Counted from the stretch's first letter, positions 24,569-33,935 are shown. The stretch is 64,000 nucleotides of DNA from Candidatus Gastranaerophilales bacterium (GCA_900770525.1 CAAHDT010000023.1:66264-130263), one strand, 5' to 3'. The notes: generated by a model not told the origin, from the sequence alone. Numbers and translations are program-made.

Positions 24569-26086
24569 ATGGGAAATTACAATTACAACGATTATCGTAA
24601 CTTAGCATTATATATTAACACTTCTGCAATGAATGACGAATATATGTCTTTTCAAGATGGTGTTATTGCTAACGGTATTCTTGGTACCGGACTTGAATTC
24701 GGAAAATTCGGCTGGCAAAAAGGTAAAACTATTTTCTCTAAAAAAGCAGGAACTAAATTTGCTGCTGCCCGTAAAAAAGTTGAACTTCGTCAATTAAAAG
24801 GTAAAAATGCATTTCAAACAGTACAAAACGCTAAAAGATATAACACAATAGTTGAATATGAAAGCAAATTACCTAAATTCAAACAAAAAAGTTTGGCAGA
24901 AATTAATAAAATGACTCCCAAACAAAAAGCTGCTTATGCAAAAGAATTAAACACTTCAAGATACTATGATGATGCAAGAAAAAGCTTGAAAGAAGCAAAA
25001 ACACTAAGAGGTGCCGAACAAGCTAAAAAAATCAGAGAATTTGAACAAAAGTCAGCTCAAGCAAAATTAAACATTCATAAAGCAAAATACAACGGTAATT
25101 TAAAACCAACTAATTTCTTGGGTAAAGCCAAAAATGTTACAAAAACAGTAACAGGCATGAAGTCTGCAAGCAGAGGCATAAAGACACTTGCGGCAAACTC
25201 TTCAAAATTCAGATTTTTATCAAAATTTGTTAAAGGTAATGCATTAATGACAGGAATTTCAGTTGCTATGGATTACGGTAAATTTGTAGAAACTAAACAA
25301 AAATGCGGAGCTCAAGCAATGAGAAAAGAAATTGCTAAGTCAACCGGTGTTGCATTAGCAGAAAGTGTTGGTTTCTTAGCAGGTATGAAGGCTGGAGCTG
25401 CTCTTGGTACTGCAGTTGGTTCTGTTTTCCCTGGAGTTGGTAATATCGTTGGTGGTGTTGCCGGAGCTCTTTTGGGCGGTCTTGCTAGCTGGGGCGCAGG
25501 GAAACTTGCTCACAAGGCTATGGGAAAATCAGAAATTCAAAAACATGAAGAAAAACAATCTGAACTTCTTGCACTAAAAGCAAAATATAATCTTAATACA
25601 AGAGTAAAAGTTGTTAGAAACGCAGCAATAAAAGTTAGTCAAGAAGAACAATTATCTAAAGTTCCGGAAGAACAATTACAAGCTGCAGGTTTGCAAAAAG
25701 TTGATAAAGCAAAAATGCAAAATGCAACAAAAACTATTCAAAAGGTAGTTGAAGCTGAACCGGAAATTGCAATGATGTTGACAGCAGAAGCTGAAGAAGG
25801 ACAACGTCAAGCACAAGCAAAAACTCAAGTCCAAGCAAAGAAACAAACAACTAAAACTCAAACAACTCAACAACCTCAAGCTGCTCAGCCAGTTGTGACA
25901 GAAACAACACCTGAAGTAGAAGAAATTACAGATGACGCAACTGAAGAGGCTCAAGAAAATGCTCAAGAAAAAGCTAAAGATTCAGCCTTGTCACAAACAA
26001 TGTCAGCATTCGTATCAAGAATTAACGGTACCGCAACTGCTCAACCGGTTCTTACTCCTTGGACTTTCGGTAACGGATATGTATAG
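24569..26086 (+). CDS. Glycine-zipper hypothetical protein B
   Basis: This 505-residue protein has no signal peptide. The N-terminal half is Lys-rich and helical. Around residues 270-320 lies a hydrophobic segment with repeated small residues (VGNIVGGVAGALLGGLASWG), ending in GKLAHKAMGKSEIQKHEE. The tail (about 370-480) is rich in Gln, Glu, Thr and Lys and looks disordered or coiled. It seems paralogous to the preceding gene in layout. Fifteen bases past the stop is a bidirectional hairpin shared with nusA. Confidence 0.75.
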   Translation: MGNYNYNDYRNLALYINTSAMNDEYMSFQDGVIANGILGTGLEFGKFGWQKGKTIFSKKAGTKFAAARKKVELRQLKGKNAFQTVQNAKRYNTIVEYESKLPKFKQKSLAEINKMTPKQKAAYAKELNTSRYYDDARKSLKEAKTLRGAEQAKKIREFEQKSAQAKLNIHKAKYNGNLKPTNFLGKAKNVTKTVTGMKSASRGIKTLAANSSKFRFLSKFVKGNALMTGISVAMDYGKFVETKQKCGAQAMRKEIAKSTGVALAESVGFLAGMKAGAALGTAVGSVFPGVGNIVGGVAGALLGGLASWGAGKLAHKAMGKSEIQKHEEKQSELLALKAKYNLNTRVKVVRNAAIKVSQEEQLSKVPEEQLQAAGLQKVDKAKMQNATKTIQKVVEAEPEIAMMLTAEAEEGQRQAQAKTQVQAKKQTTKTQTTQQPQAAQPVVTETTPEVEEITDDATEEAQENAQEKAKDSALSQTMSAFVSRINGTATAQPVLTPWTFGNGYV

Positions 26087-26101
26087 GTTTTAGAATAACA
26101 A

Positions 26102-26128
26102 GAAGGGTAGACTAAATGTCTACCCTTC
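26102..26128. terminator. Bidirectional terminator between 24569 gene and nusA
   Basis: GAAGGGTAGAC / GTCTACCCTTC is a perfect 11-pair stem with a 5-base loop, located between two convergent genes. The T tracts on either side are modest. Confidence 0.7.
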
Positions 26129-26155
26129 GTTTATATGTTTATAAAAAGTTATGAA

Positions 26156-27394
26156 TTATTCTTCATCAGAAGAATCATCTTCTTCAACGGCTTCTTCCGG
26201 TTGAATATCTTCTTCATCATATGCTTGTTGATTCATTTCTTCTTCAACTTCTTGATGAATTTCGTCTTCATTATGTTCAAAATCATCTTCAATAACTTCA
26301 TCAGGTTCTTCGTAAGTGTGAGCAGCTTCAGCTTTTTCCATTTGAGAAACGCTCTTAATATCTATCTTCCAACCTGTTAATTTGTGAGCAAGTCTTACGT
26401 TTTGACCTTCACGTCCGATAGCTAATGAAAGCTGATCATCAGGAACAACAACCATTGCTTCGTGCGCTTGTTCGTCATCAGCCAAGATATCTACTGAAAC
26501 TACTCTTGCAGGAGATAGAGCATTAACGATATATTCAACCGGATCTTCTGAGTATCTAACGATATCGATTTTTTCATTCTTTAATTCTGAAACGATTGTT
26601 TGAATACGGCTACCACGAGGTCCGATACAAGCGCCTACACTGTCAACTTCTGGATCATTTGACCAAACAGCGATTTTTGTTCTGAAACCTGCTTCACGAG
26701 AAATTGATTTGATTTCAACAATACCATCTTCAATTTCCGGAACTTCAAGTTCAAAAAGTTCTCTAACGATTTCCGCGTGAGCGTGAGAAACGATTACTTG
26801 AGGCAATCTTGTTGTTTCTTTTACGTTAAGAACAAACACTCTGATTCTGTTCCCTGGTTTGTAGTATTCTCCAGGGATTTGTTCTTTTTGAGGCATTATT
26901 GCATCTGTTTTACCAATATTAACGATAACGTTTCTGTTTTCAACACGTTGGATAATACCTGTAGTCAATGTTCCCTTCTTTTCAAGGAACTCGTTCAATA
27001 CAAGATTTCTTTCAGCTTCTCTAATTCTTTGAGTAAGAACTTGTTTAGCAGCTTGAGCAGCAATTCTGCCGAATTGTTCAGGAGTTACTTCCAATTTAAC
27101 TTCATCGCCAACTTCAACATCTTCATCAATTTCTTTTGCTTCTGCAAGAGAAATTTGAGTTTCATCATCGTCAACAGATTCTACTACAACTTTTGTACTG
27201 AATACGCCGATTTCACCTGATTGTTCGTCCAAAATAGCTTCAATATTAGTAGCTTCTTTGTTTCTCATGTGTTTTTTGTAAGCTGCAACCATTGCATCGC
27301 ATAATGAGCTTACCAAAACATCTTTGGAAATTCCGCGCTCTCTTTCCAATTCTTCAAGCGCTTCGTTTAAGTTTCCACCGCCAATTTTAATCAT
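26156..27394 (-). CDS. nusA: Transcription elongation/termination factor NusA
   Basis: This 412-residue NusA carries an N-terminal polymerase-binding domain, an S1 domain (about 135-200, with GIIQRVENRNVIVNIGKTDA) and two KH domains. In the KH domains, DPEVDSVGACIGPRGSRIQT and LSLAIGREGQNVRLAHKLTG carry the GxxG loops. The C-terminal extension is strongly acidic (repeated Glu/Asp to the end, EEDDSSDEE). It lies just downstream of rimP with a 30-base gap, the usual rimP-nusA order, but infB does not follow. AAAAAGGAGAAAATT precedes the ATG. Confidence 0.97.
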   Translation of the reverse strand: MIKIGGGNLNEALEELERERGISKDVLVSSLCDAMVAAYKKHMRNKEATNIEAILDEQSGEIGVFSTKVVVESVDDDETQISLAEAKEIDEDVEVGDEVKLEVTPEQFGRIAAQAAKQVLTQRIREAERNLVLNEFLEKKGTLTTGIIQRVENRNVIVNIGKTDAIMPQKEQIPGEYYKPGNRIRVFVLNVKETTRLPQVIVSHAHAEIVRELFELEVPEIEDGIVEIKSISREAGFRTKIAVWSNDPEVDSVGACIGPRGSRIQTIVSELKNEKIDIVRYSEDPVEYIVNALSPARVVSVDILADDEQAHEAMVVVPDDQLSLAIGREGQNVRLAHKLTGWKIDIKSVSQMEKAEAAHTYEEPDEVIEDDFEHNEDEIHQEVEEEMNQQAYDEEDIQPEEAVEEDDSSDEE

Positions 27395-27424
27395 AATTTT
27401 CTCCTTTTTATATTACATTAAATT

Positions 27425-27910
27425 TTAATCTATGTATAATTTTGCTGATTGAATATTTTGTCTTGGAATTTGTAATTCTTGTCCGTCATCAAAGCGGAAA
27501 AATTTAAGTCCGTTTGTTTCGTCAAAATCTAAAATCTCACCTTTAAAAATTCTTTCCGTTTCGCCTTCGATAGGTTCTTTAAGCTTTATTGAAACACGTC
27601 TGCCTTTAAATATGACGAATTCTTTATCAGACTTGAATTTTCTTTCTAACCCAGGAGATGAAACTTCAAGATAATATTTTACCGGAATAAGTTCATCCAG
27701 AAAATCACTAAGACTTCTTGTAACTTTTTCGCAATCATCAAGAGTTACGTCTTTTTCAGATGAATAAAGATATATTCTCAAAAACCATCTGTGATTTTCT
27801 TTTACAAATTCAATTTCAATAGGTACGTAACCAAAACGCATAGCAGTGTTTTCGATTAAGGGTGTTATTTTTTCAAGAATTTCATATTTATTAATTTCTT
27901 GTTTAGCCAT
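27425..27910 (-). CDS. rimP: Ribosome maturation factor RimP
   Basis: RimP assists 30S subunit assembly. The 161-residue protein shows the family pattern VKENHRWFLRIYLYSSEKDV, TLDDCEKVTRSLSDFLDE and LEVSSPGLERKFKSDKEF. The C-terminal SH3-like part is FKGEILDFDETNGLKFFRF. It is the first gene of the rimP-nusA operon. Confidence 0.95.
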   Translation of the reverse strand: MAKQEINKYEILEKITPLIENTAMRFGYVPIEIEFVKENHRWFLRIYLYSSEKDVTLDDCEKVTRSLSDFLDELIPVKYYLEVSSPGLERKFKSDKEFVIFKGRRVSIKLKEPIEGETERIFKGEILDFDETNGLKFFRFDDGQELQIPRQNIQSAKLYID

Positions 27911-27967
27911 ACATACCTAACCTTTCTTTTGTTCGTTATAAGTGGAATACTTCCCCTTATAAATCTG

Positions 27968-27998
27968 AAAAAAGAACGGGGAGTCCCGTTCTTTTTTT
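27968..27998 (-). terminator. Intrinsic terminator after 28077-29339 gene
   Basis: AAAGAACGGG / CCCGTTCTTT form a 10-pair stem with a GAGT loop and flanking A and T runs on both sides. On the minus strand it follows the stop at 28077 by about 80 bases and separates that gene from rimP. Confidence 0.8.
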
Positions 27999-28076
27999 GC
28001 ACTGACAATACTGTCTTCGTTTACATTTTATCCTAAGCAAATATATATGTAAACCCATTAGTAAAGAAAAGTTAAG

Positions 28077-29339
28077 TTATGACTCTTCTGTTTTGGTTTC
28101 GTTTTTACTTGCTTTTGCTTCTTTCTTTTGAAGTTTCTTCAAGTCTTTTTCAGCTTTAGGAATAGCTTTCTCGTAAGCTGCAACTGTTGCTCTTGCTGTT
28201 TTAATTTTGTCAGGATTTTCTGAAATAACTTTTTTGTTTGTATCCATACTAGCTTTAGCATCATCCATTGAAGCCTTTGCTGTTTGAAGTTTTGGTTTTA
28301 ACTCTGTTAATGTTTTACTATCAGCTTCCAACTTGCCAGCCAATTTATCCATTTTAGATTCTTCTGCATCCATTTTAGCTTTAAGTTGCGCTTTTACATC
28401 TGCCGGTTCAGCCGGTGCTGCATCGTATGCTGTTTTCGCAGATTGATACGAAGCACTAACAGTTTGGAATGATGCATTCGTTTGATTAATACTATTCTCT
28501 AAACCAGTAACTTGAGTATTAATAGTGTTATAATTATTTTCTGCGGTTGTATAATCAGCTTCAAGCTTACTTTCTTGAGCTTTTGCACTAGACAATTCTG
28601 ATTCTAATGTCTTAACTGAATTTTGAGCAGTTGTTTGGTCTGCTTTTGCGGCTTTAATACTTGTATCTAATGTTTTAGAATCTTTTGCACCTTTCATATT
28701 CTTAATATTCGTGTTTGCATTATCGCTTACATTTCCGGTATCAGAGTCACCGCCACCTTTACTTGAGATAGCATCCCAAAGATTTTTACCTGTGCTAACA
28801 AGTCCAACCAAACTTGTTGCAGTTGCAGCTAAGTCAGAAAGTTTACTTGTTTTAGGAGCTTCTACCGTTGGATGAGTAGCAGCATAGAATTCGTTTTCAA
28901 TTCTTTTGTATGCTCTACCACCATATCCGGACATGTTTATAGGTCGTGAGAAACCCCAATCAACTGCACCAGCATTTCTATCTCGCATATATTCTTGAGC
29001 TCTACGAGCTGCAACATACTTGTTATCCATCTTAGCACCTTGAGATGGTCTGCCTGTTGATTTTTTAGTAGTTGATGCTGTTGTGGTAGTTGTGGTAGTA
29101 CTATTTGCAGTTCTACTTGTCACAGAACTGTTATTAAGAATAGAACCGCTCTTGCTTGCCCAATTACCACTAGAGAGTGACATTTTAGATAAGTTTGTCG
29201 TTGCAGATGACGCTGTAGAATTTGTTGCATGAGTAACCGTTCCTCCTTTTTGGTCGGAGGTGAAGTTAGCTTTTAGCCCACCGCCCGTATTGAGCGATGT
29301 CCTAATTCCTGGCTTCATTTTTTGGAACTCGACACTCAT
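28077..29339 (-). CDS. Ser/Thr-rich hypothetical protein with coiled coil
   Basis: This 420-residue protein of unknown function has no signal peptide. The N-terminal 95 residues are low-complexity Ser/Thr/Asn/Gly (the TTTTTTA-type run is near 80-90). A short folded segment around 105-150 has MDNKYVAARRAQEYMRDRN. A long coiled coil spans about 225-415, with Lys/Glu/Ala heptads. Ribosome site GAGAG and ATG 29339 support the start. It could be a structural or surface scaffold; no function can be assigned. Confidence 0.75.
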   Translation of the reverse strand: MSVEFQKMKPGIRTSLNTGGGLKANFTSDQKGGTVTHATNSTASSATTNLSKMSLSSGNWASKSGSILNNSSVTSRTANSTTTTTTTASTTKKSTGRPSQGAKMDNKYVAARRAQEYMRDRNAGAVDWGFSRPINMSGYGGRAYKRIENEFYAATHPTVEAPKTSKLSDLAATATSLVGLVSTGKNLWDAISSKGGGDSDTGNVSDNANTNIKNMKGAKDSKTLDTSIKAAKADQTTAQNSVKTLESELSSAKAQESKLEADYTTAENNYNTINTQVTGLENSINQTNASFQTVSASYQSAKTAYDAAPAEPADVKAQLKAKMDAEESKMDKLAGKLEADSKTLTELKPKLQTAKASMDDAKASMDTNKKVISENPDKIKTARATVAAYEKAIPKAEKDLKKLQKKEAKASKNETKTEES

Positions 29340-29460
29340 AATATACTCTCTCGTTTTATATACCTTATATATACAAACGTATTTGAGTTTACTTTATTTC
29401 ACACATGGTATAATTTTGTTACATTTGTTAACAAACGGAAGAGTAAATAAGAAATTTTAG

Positions 29461-29469
29461 TGTTATAAT
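29461..29469 (+). promoter_or_regulatory. Extended -10 promoter for the HEPN/MNT pair
   Basis: TGTTATAAT is an extended -10, about 20 bases upstream of the ATG at 29490, with AAAAGGAG between as ribosome site. Confidence 0.5.
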
Positions 29470-29489
29470 TTGCATAAAAGGAGAATCCT

Positions 29490-29894
29490 ATGGAAAAACG
29501 TTGGGTACAACGCTTTGGGAATTACAAACAAGCATTGGCTAATTTTGACGAAACAGTTGCTTGCATAAAAAAAGAAGGACTTTCAAAAATTTATACAATG
29601 GCTTTAATTCAAGCTTTTGAAATTGTCTTTGAATTAGCTTGGAAAACTATGAAGGATTACCTTGAATTCAGCGGAATTATAGCAAATACTCCTCGAGAAA
29701 CTATAAAAGAGGCGTTTTCTGCAAATATCATTGCCGATGGGCAAATGTGGATTAATATGATGGAAGCAAGAAATAAAACATCTCATACTTATAAAGAGGA
29801 ATTTGCAAAAGAACTTTGCCAAGATATATTGAATGATTATGCTCAGAAATTTGTAGATTTGGAGTTTTGTTTAGAAGGGAAAATTGATGGTTAG
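29490..29894 (+). CDS. HEPN toxin of HEPN/MNT system (HI0074 family)
   Basis: This 134-residue all-helical protein is of the nucleotidyltransferase-substrate-binding (HI0074) type. It has the complete HEPN RNase motif Rx4HxY: Arg94, His99, Tyr101 in EARNKTSHTY. In the characterised HepT/MntA pair the HEPN protein is an RNase, and the partner nucleotidyltransferase modifies the motif Tyr with AMP to silence it. The gene starts from ATG 29490 (AAAGGAGAATCCT upstream). Its stop is overlapped by the MNT start (ATGGTTAG), so the two are translationally coupled. Confidence 0.92.
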   Translation: MEKRWVQRFGNYKQALANFDETVACIKKEGLSKIYTMALIQAFEIVFELAWKTMKDYLEFSGIIANTPRETIKEAFSANIIADGQMWINMMEARNKTSHTYKEEFAKELCQDILNDYAQKFVDLEFCLEGKIDG

Positions 29895-30189
29895 TTTTGG
29901 TTTGCCTGAAACTACACTAAGTTTAATAAGGAAACAACTAGCAATTTATCCTAGTATAAATTGTGTAAAAATTTTTGGTTCAAGAGCAAAGGGGAATTAT
30001 AAACCATCATCAGATATTGACTTAGTATTGTATGGCAATATTGAAGATAAACTCTTACGCCATATTGCTTTTGAACTCGATGAGTTACCTACACCATATA
30101 AATTTGATGTCCTTAATTATTCGGATATCAATAATGAAAAATTGAAACAAAGTATTGACACATATGGGAAAGTTTTCTATATTCAATAA
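29887..30189 (+). CDS. MNT-type nucleotidyltransferase antitoxin (HI0073 family)
   Basis: This 100-residue minimal nucleotidyltransferase has the motif GSRAKGNYKPSSDIDLVLYG: Gly31-Ser32 and the metal-binding Asp43 and Asp45. It should transfer AMP to the partner HEPN toxin. I chose the ATG at 29887, overlapping the toxin stop by 8 bases; the TTG at 29884 is less likely. The gene ends one base before the convergent lytic transglycosylase gene, with no terminator visible. Confidence 0.92.
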   Translation: MVSFGLPETTLSLIRKQLAIYPSINCVKIFGSRAKGNYKPSSDIDLVLYGNIEDKLLRHIAFELDELPTPYKFDVLNYSDINNEKLKQSIDTYGKVFYIQ

Positions 30190-32175
30190 TTAATCTTCAT
30201 TATTATTATATAGTCGAATGTAGTTCCAATAAGTTCTCAAGACTTTTTTTACATAATTTTGTGTTTCAGGATATGGGATTTGTTCAATAAAATCATCCGT
30301 ATCATTATAGTATATAGACGATTTCCAGTTATTAACCGAACCAATTCCGCCGTTATATGCTGCAATTGAAGATACGTCCATTCCATTTAGCATACTTCTT
30401 AAAAACGCATAATAATAATTTCCTAGTAACAAATTTTGCTGCGGATTAGCAAGACTGTATTTTTTTATAGAATGCTTGGCAGCAATTTCAGATGCTGTTG
30501 CAGGCATTAGCTGCATAAGTCCTTTCGCCCCAACCCCGCTATTGGCATTTGAGTCAAAATAACTCTCTTCTCTAACAATTGAAAGTATTAGCGGTGCTGT
30601 ATTCCCAACTCTATCGGCTGAATTTTTTATATCACCATAAAATAAAACCGGATAAACAAGTCGCCATCTTAAATCACTTTTATCAGGCTTTGGATTAACT
30701 TTTTCCATTGCATCTCTTGCAAGCAACATTGCTTGCTTGTAATCACCTTTTTTATATAATGCCCAACTTCTGATGAAATCGTCTTTGCCTGCGTATTCTT
30801 CCAAAACTTCATAATCCCCGAGAGAAACAAGTTTATCCATAAATGCATGTCGTTTGGAATACGGAAATTCTATCGGTTGTTCCTTAATATAAGAGGTAAT
30901 TAAAGGTCCTCTGGTATGGTTCAAGTGTAAAAATGCCCTGTATGCATAATAAGAATCAGGATATCTTGAAATTACACTTCTGTAGTAACTTATATAATCT
31001 CTATAGGAACGTGTATTTTCGCTAATTTTCCCCATATTATACATTACCATAGGAGTATATGCGGAATCTTTGTACTTATTAAGAAATGCCGTCCCAATTC
31101 GTTTTGCGTTTTGGTAGTCGTTAGCTCTTATCATATACAAGAATATTTGCGATTGAGCATCGTCAACAAAATCACTTGTTGGAAACCACAAATATAAATT
31201 TTGGTAACATCCGAGTTTTTCGTTTGCCGGACTATAATGGCATTTGATATCCATCAAGTAGTCTTTGCCTCTGGATTTTGCAATATTTATCAGACTACTT
31301 GCAGCTTGATATTTTGACGGAACTAACGTCATATATGTATCAATTGCCGAATAGACATCTTCTTTGCTTACGTAATCAGCATTTCCCTTAAGTCCCCATT
31401 CGGTTAAATATTTTGCCCTTGGTGCATTTCCTGCTGCTGCTGAAATTTTTACATCCATAGCCCAAGAATTTTTCAATTCTGCTTTTTGGGCGAACTCAGA
31501 AGCCTTCTTATAATCACCAAATAAATAGTAAGAATTTGCCATCAAAAGATAGTCATCTTTTGAAATAGATTTATCTAAAGATGTCCAATTTTCAACAACA
31601 TTTAACGCCAATCTCCCTGATGGAGCCTTTTTTAAATAGTGACGGAAATGATTTTCTATCTCGTTTTTGGCAGACAGTGGAAAGATTTTTTCTTTTTGAT
31701 ATTTTTTTAATTCCAATAAGCCTGCATAATATTCAGAAGCAATCGCATAATCCGTATCCGGTTTTGATTTTATTATGCTTTTAAAAATTTTCTTTGCTTT
31801 ATGCGGTCTTTTATTTACCAAGTCTTGAGCTAAATTGTATTTTACTCGTGTTGCAAGTGGATGTTTCGGGTATAAAAGTAAAAAGAAATTATATTGCTTA
31901 ATAGCTGCATCATAATCTTCCACTTTATCAGCACAAACCCCTTGATGATAAACTGCAAGTGGTTTTAATTGAGATGTGAATATAATATTTGAAAATTTGA
32001 CATAAGCACTTGAGTAATTTTTATTTGAATATTCTTTTATTGCACCGGAATATATTTCATCAGTTTTGTAAGGTGGTTGAACTAAAAGCATGTAAATGGT
32101 TATTCCCAAACCACAAATTACAAGACTAGATAAAAATATTCTTAAACTCTTTCTTAAATTATTGTCGCTATTCAT
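30190..32175 (-). CDS. Slt-type lytic murein transglycosylase
   Basis: This 661-residue envelope enzyme cleaves peptidoglycan glycan strands to 1,6-anhydro products. A single N-terminal membrane anchor lies at about 12-32 (SSLVICGLGITIYMLLV). The long middle is a TPR-like superhelix. The C-terminal GH23 domain (about 535-650) has SIVREESYFDSNANS with the catalytic Glu, GVGAKGLMQLMPATA, and YNGGIGSVNNW. The family layout matches E. coli Slt70. It is convergent with the HEPN/MNT pair. Confidence 0.93.
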   Translation of the reverse strand: MNSDNNLRKSLRIFLSSLVICGLGITIYMLLVQPPYKTDEIYSGAIKEYSNKNYSSAYVKFSNIIFTSQLKPLAVYHQGVCADKVEDYDAAIKQYNFFLLLYPKHPLATRVKYNLAQDLVNKRPHKAKKIFKSIIKSKPDTDYAIASEYYAGLLELKKYQKEKIFPLSAKNEIENHFRHYLKKAPSGRLALNVVENWTSLDKSISKDDYLLMANSYYLFGDYKKASEFAQKAELKNSWAMDVKISAAAGNAPRAKYLTEWGLKGNADYVSKEDVYSAIDTYMTLVPSKYQAASSLINIAKSRGKDYLMDIKCHYSPANEKLGCYQNLYLWFPTSDFVDDAQSQIFLYMIRANDYQNAKRIGTAFLNKYKDSAYTPMVMYNMGKISENTRSYRDYISYYRSVISRYPDSYYAYRAFLHLNHTRGPLITSYIKEQPIEFPYSKRHAFMDKLVSLGDYEVLEEYAGKDDFIRSWALYKKGDYKQAMLLARDAMEKVNPKPDKSDLRWRLVYPVLFYGDIKNSADRVGNTAPLILSIVREESYFDSNANSGVGAKGLMQLMPATASEIAAKHSIKKYSLANPQQNLLLGNYYYAFLRSMLNGMDVSSIAAYNGGIGSVNNWKSSIYYNDTDDFIEQIPYPETQNYVKKVLRTYWNYIRLYNNNED

Positions 32176-32277
32176 ACATTAATATAATATCAAAATTTTA
32201 CTTAAAAAGAAATTATTCAAAAAAAGTTTACAAATGGAGCTTGATAATATATAATTTTCAGCAGGAAGAGAGAAATT

Positions 32278-32634
32278 ATGACAAAAGATGACGAACAAAC
32301 AGTAATACGCCCATGGGGATATTTTACAAATCTTGCAGTGCAAGAAAATTATCTGGTAAAGGTTATACACGTAAACGCAGGTCAACAACTATCGGTTCAA
32401 TCTCATAATTACCGAAGCGAACACTGGCTTGTAACCAAGGGGATTGCAAAAGTTCTTTTAGGAGAGAATGAGTTAAACTTAAGTGTTGGTGAAAGTATTG
32501 ATATTCCGGTAAAGGCTATTCACTCCCTCCAAAATCCGTCAGAAAAACCAATCGAAATCATAGAAGTTCAGCTGGGCGAATGCTTGTCTGAAGATGACAT
32601 AGTCCGCTACAAAGATATTTACGGTAGAGTTTAA
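32278..32634 (+). CDS. Cupin, type II mannose-6-phosphate isomerase domain
   Basis: The 118 residues correspond to the C-terminal cupin of ManC-like bifunctional enzymes, here alone. Typical motifs are RPWGYFTNL, LVKVIHVNAGQQLSVQSH, SEHWLVTKGIAKVLLG and IDIPVKAIHSLQNPS. The metal ligands are His and Glu in SHNYRSEHW and His in AIHSL. It would interconvert mannose- and fructose-6-phosphate or act on a related sugar. Its stop overlaps the stop of the convergent metallopeptidase-like gene by 4 bases. Confidence 0.85.
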   Translation: MTKDDEQTVIRPWGYFTNLAVQENYLVKVIHVNAGQQLSVQSHNYRSEHWLVTKGIAKVLLGENELNLSVGESIDIPVKAIHSLQNPSEKPIEIIEVQLGECLSEDDIVRYKDIYGRV

Positions 32635-33419
32635 TTTATAACATTTTCTAACTGCTTGTAGTAGCCTGAATTCAACAACTCATAAAACCGTTCGGTAGTG
32701 TAAGGTGCAAGCGCACAAACCCATTCTTTGTCCAGATATAAGCCTTCGACAAGTCTTGCAAAGAGTTCTGTCGGTCTTTTGTAGTACTTTTGAATTTTAT
32801 TAATTCTTGCAGATACTCGTTTTTGTTTCTTTTGAAGTGACTTAAGTTTAATATAAGCCCCAAACGCTTTCGGCATTTCAGGAAAATCTTTTTCAAGAGT
32901 CAATATTGTAAGGATTTTATAATTTTTACGCCAAAATCCGGTAACTAGTTTTACTCGGTCATATTTTAATAAATATCTTGCTTCGCTTTTTTTTATGTAT
33001 TTATCAAATTCTTTGAATTTTTTTGAGCGCAAAAAATTTGGATAATCTTTTTTTATTATCTTTTCAAGTTTCTTGATTTGTTGTTTAATTCTGTCTTTAT
33101 GTTCGTATAATTTTACACATAAAGAATTTTCGTCTACAAAATTTGTTACTTTGAATAATTCTGTTTCAAAGATGGGGTTGTTTTCCTTAAAAATTTTGTC
33201 AAAAGTTCCTCCGCTTTTTGCAATATCAGGTTCAAGTCCATAATGGATATAGTGAGTGAACTCGTGCAATAAAGTTTGAGAAACTTTATGTGGAGGAATG
33301 TTTTTTGAAATATCAATTCTGTTTTTCATAAAAAAGCCTAAGTGTCCGCGTGCTTTTGTCGTTGTGTTTACGGTTAATCCAAGGCTTTTAAAATATTTTA
33401 TTAACTCTTTAGACTCCAT
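32631..33419 (-). CDS. Predicted HExxH metalloprotein, unknown
   Basis: The 262-residue protein has an HExxH zinc motif (His52-Glu53-His56 in LLHEFTHYIHYG) near the N-terminus. It has no signal peptide. The rest is Lys-rich and helical (IKQQIKKLEKIIKKDYPNF). A later segment, KRPTELFARLVEGLYLDKEW, places an extra Glu that could complete the metal site, as in gluzincin-like proteins. I do not recognise the family. The start is the ATG at 33419. Confidence 0.7.
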   Translation of the reverse strand: MESKELIKYFKSLGLTVNTTTKARGHLGFFMKNRIDISKNIPPHKVSQTLLHEFTHYIHYGLEPDIAKSGGTFDKIFKENNPIFETELFKVTNFVDENSLCVKLYEHKDRIKQQIKKLEKIIKKDYPNFLRSKKFKEFDKYIKKSEARYLLKYDRVKLVTGFWRKNYKILTILTLEKDFPEMPKAFGAYIKLKSLQKKQKRVSARINKIQKYYKRPTELFARLVEGLYLDKEWVCALAPYTTERFYELLNSGYYKQLENVIN

Positions 33420-33450
33420 TTTTTTATTATAACATAAATTGTTTCAGTCG

Positions 33451-33483
33451 AAAAAGTCCACCCATATAACCGGTGGACTTTTT
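33451..33483 (-). terminator. Intrinsic terminator after 33559-33921 gene
   Basis: AAAAAGTCCACC / GGTGGACTTTTT is a perfect 12-pair stem with a 9-base loop and flanking A/T runs. On the minus strand it ends the 33936-33559 operon. Confidence 0.85.
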
Positions 33484-33558
33484 ATCAATATATAAAATCA
33501 CTATAATCCTAATTAAATTTATTCTATTGAGCCTAAACTCAATCGACAAGTTCTTTCC

Positions 33559-33921
33559 TTAGCAGCTTAATGCCATCAACGCTTTTACTGAACGTGCGTT
33601 ATCTCTGACATCTTCATCATTGTTCATGTTAACTGTATCTTCCAAAATTCTAATTGCTTCATCTTTATTGTCTAAAGCTAACAATTCATTGATTGTACTC
33701 ATAGCAACAACAGTGCTCAAGTCGTTAATACCTTTACCTTGGTTAGAAATAACAACTTCTAAAGAATCGTGAACATTTTTTCTAACTAAAGCGCGAGAAG
33801 TCATTTCTCTTACTTCATCAATTGCAGAATTTGTTCCCACGTCATTCAAAACTCTGATTGAATCTGAATCTTGGTGAATTGATAATGCATCTATAATTTT
33901 TTTAACTGAATCCATATTCAT
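33559..33921 (-). CDS. Hypothetical protein, helical-repeat-like
   Basis: The 120-residue acidic protein is made of short helices with Asp/Asn-containing turns (SIRVLNDVGTNSAIDEVREM and AIRILEDTVNMNNDEDVRDN). This suggests two to three HEAT/ARM-like repeats. It has a strong ribosome site (AGGAGGA) and starts MNMDSVKK. It follows the 33936-34427 gene by about 14 bases in the same operon. Function unknown. Confidence 0.7.
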   Translation of the reverse strand: MNMDSVKKIIDALSIHQDSDSIRVLNDVGTNSAIDEVREMTSRALVRKNVHDSLEVVISNQGKGINDLSTVVAMSTINELLALDNKDEAIRILEDTVNMNNDEDVRDNARSVKALMALSC

Positions 33922-33935
33922 TTTGTTTGTTCCTC

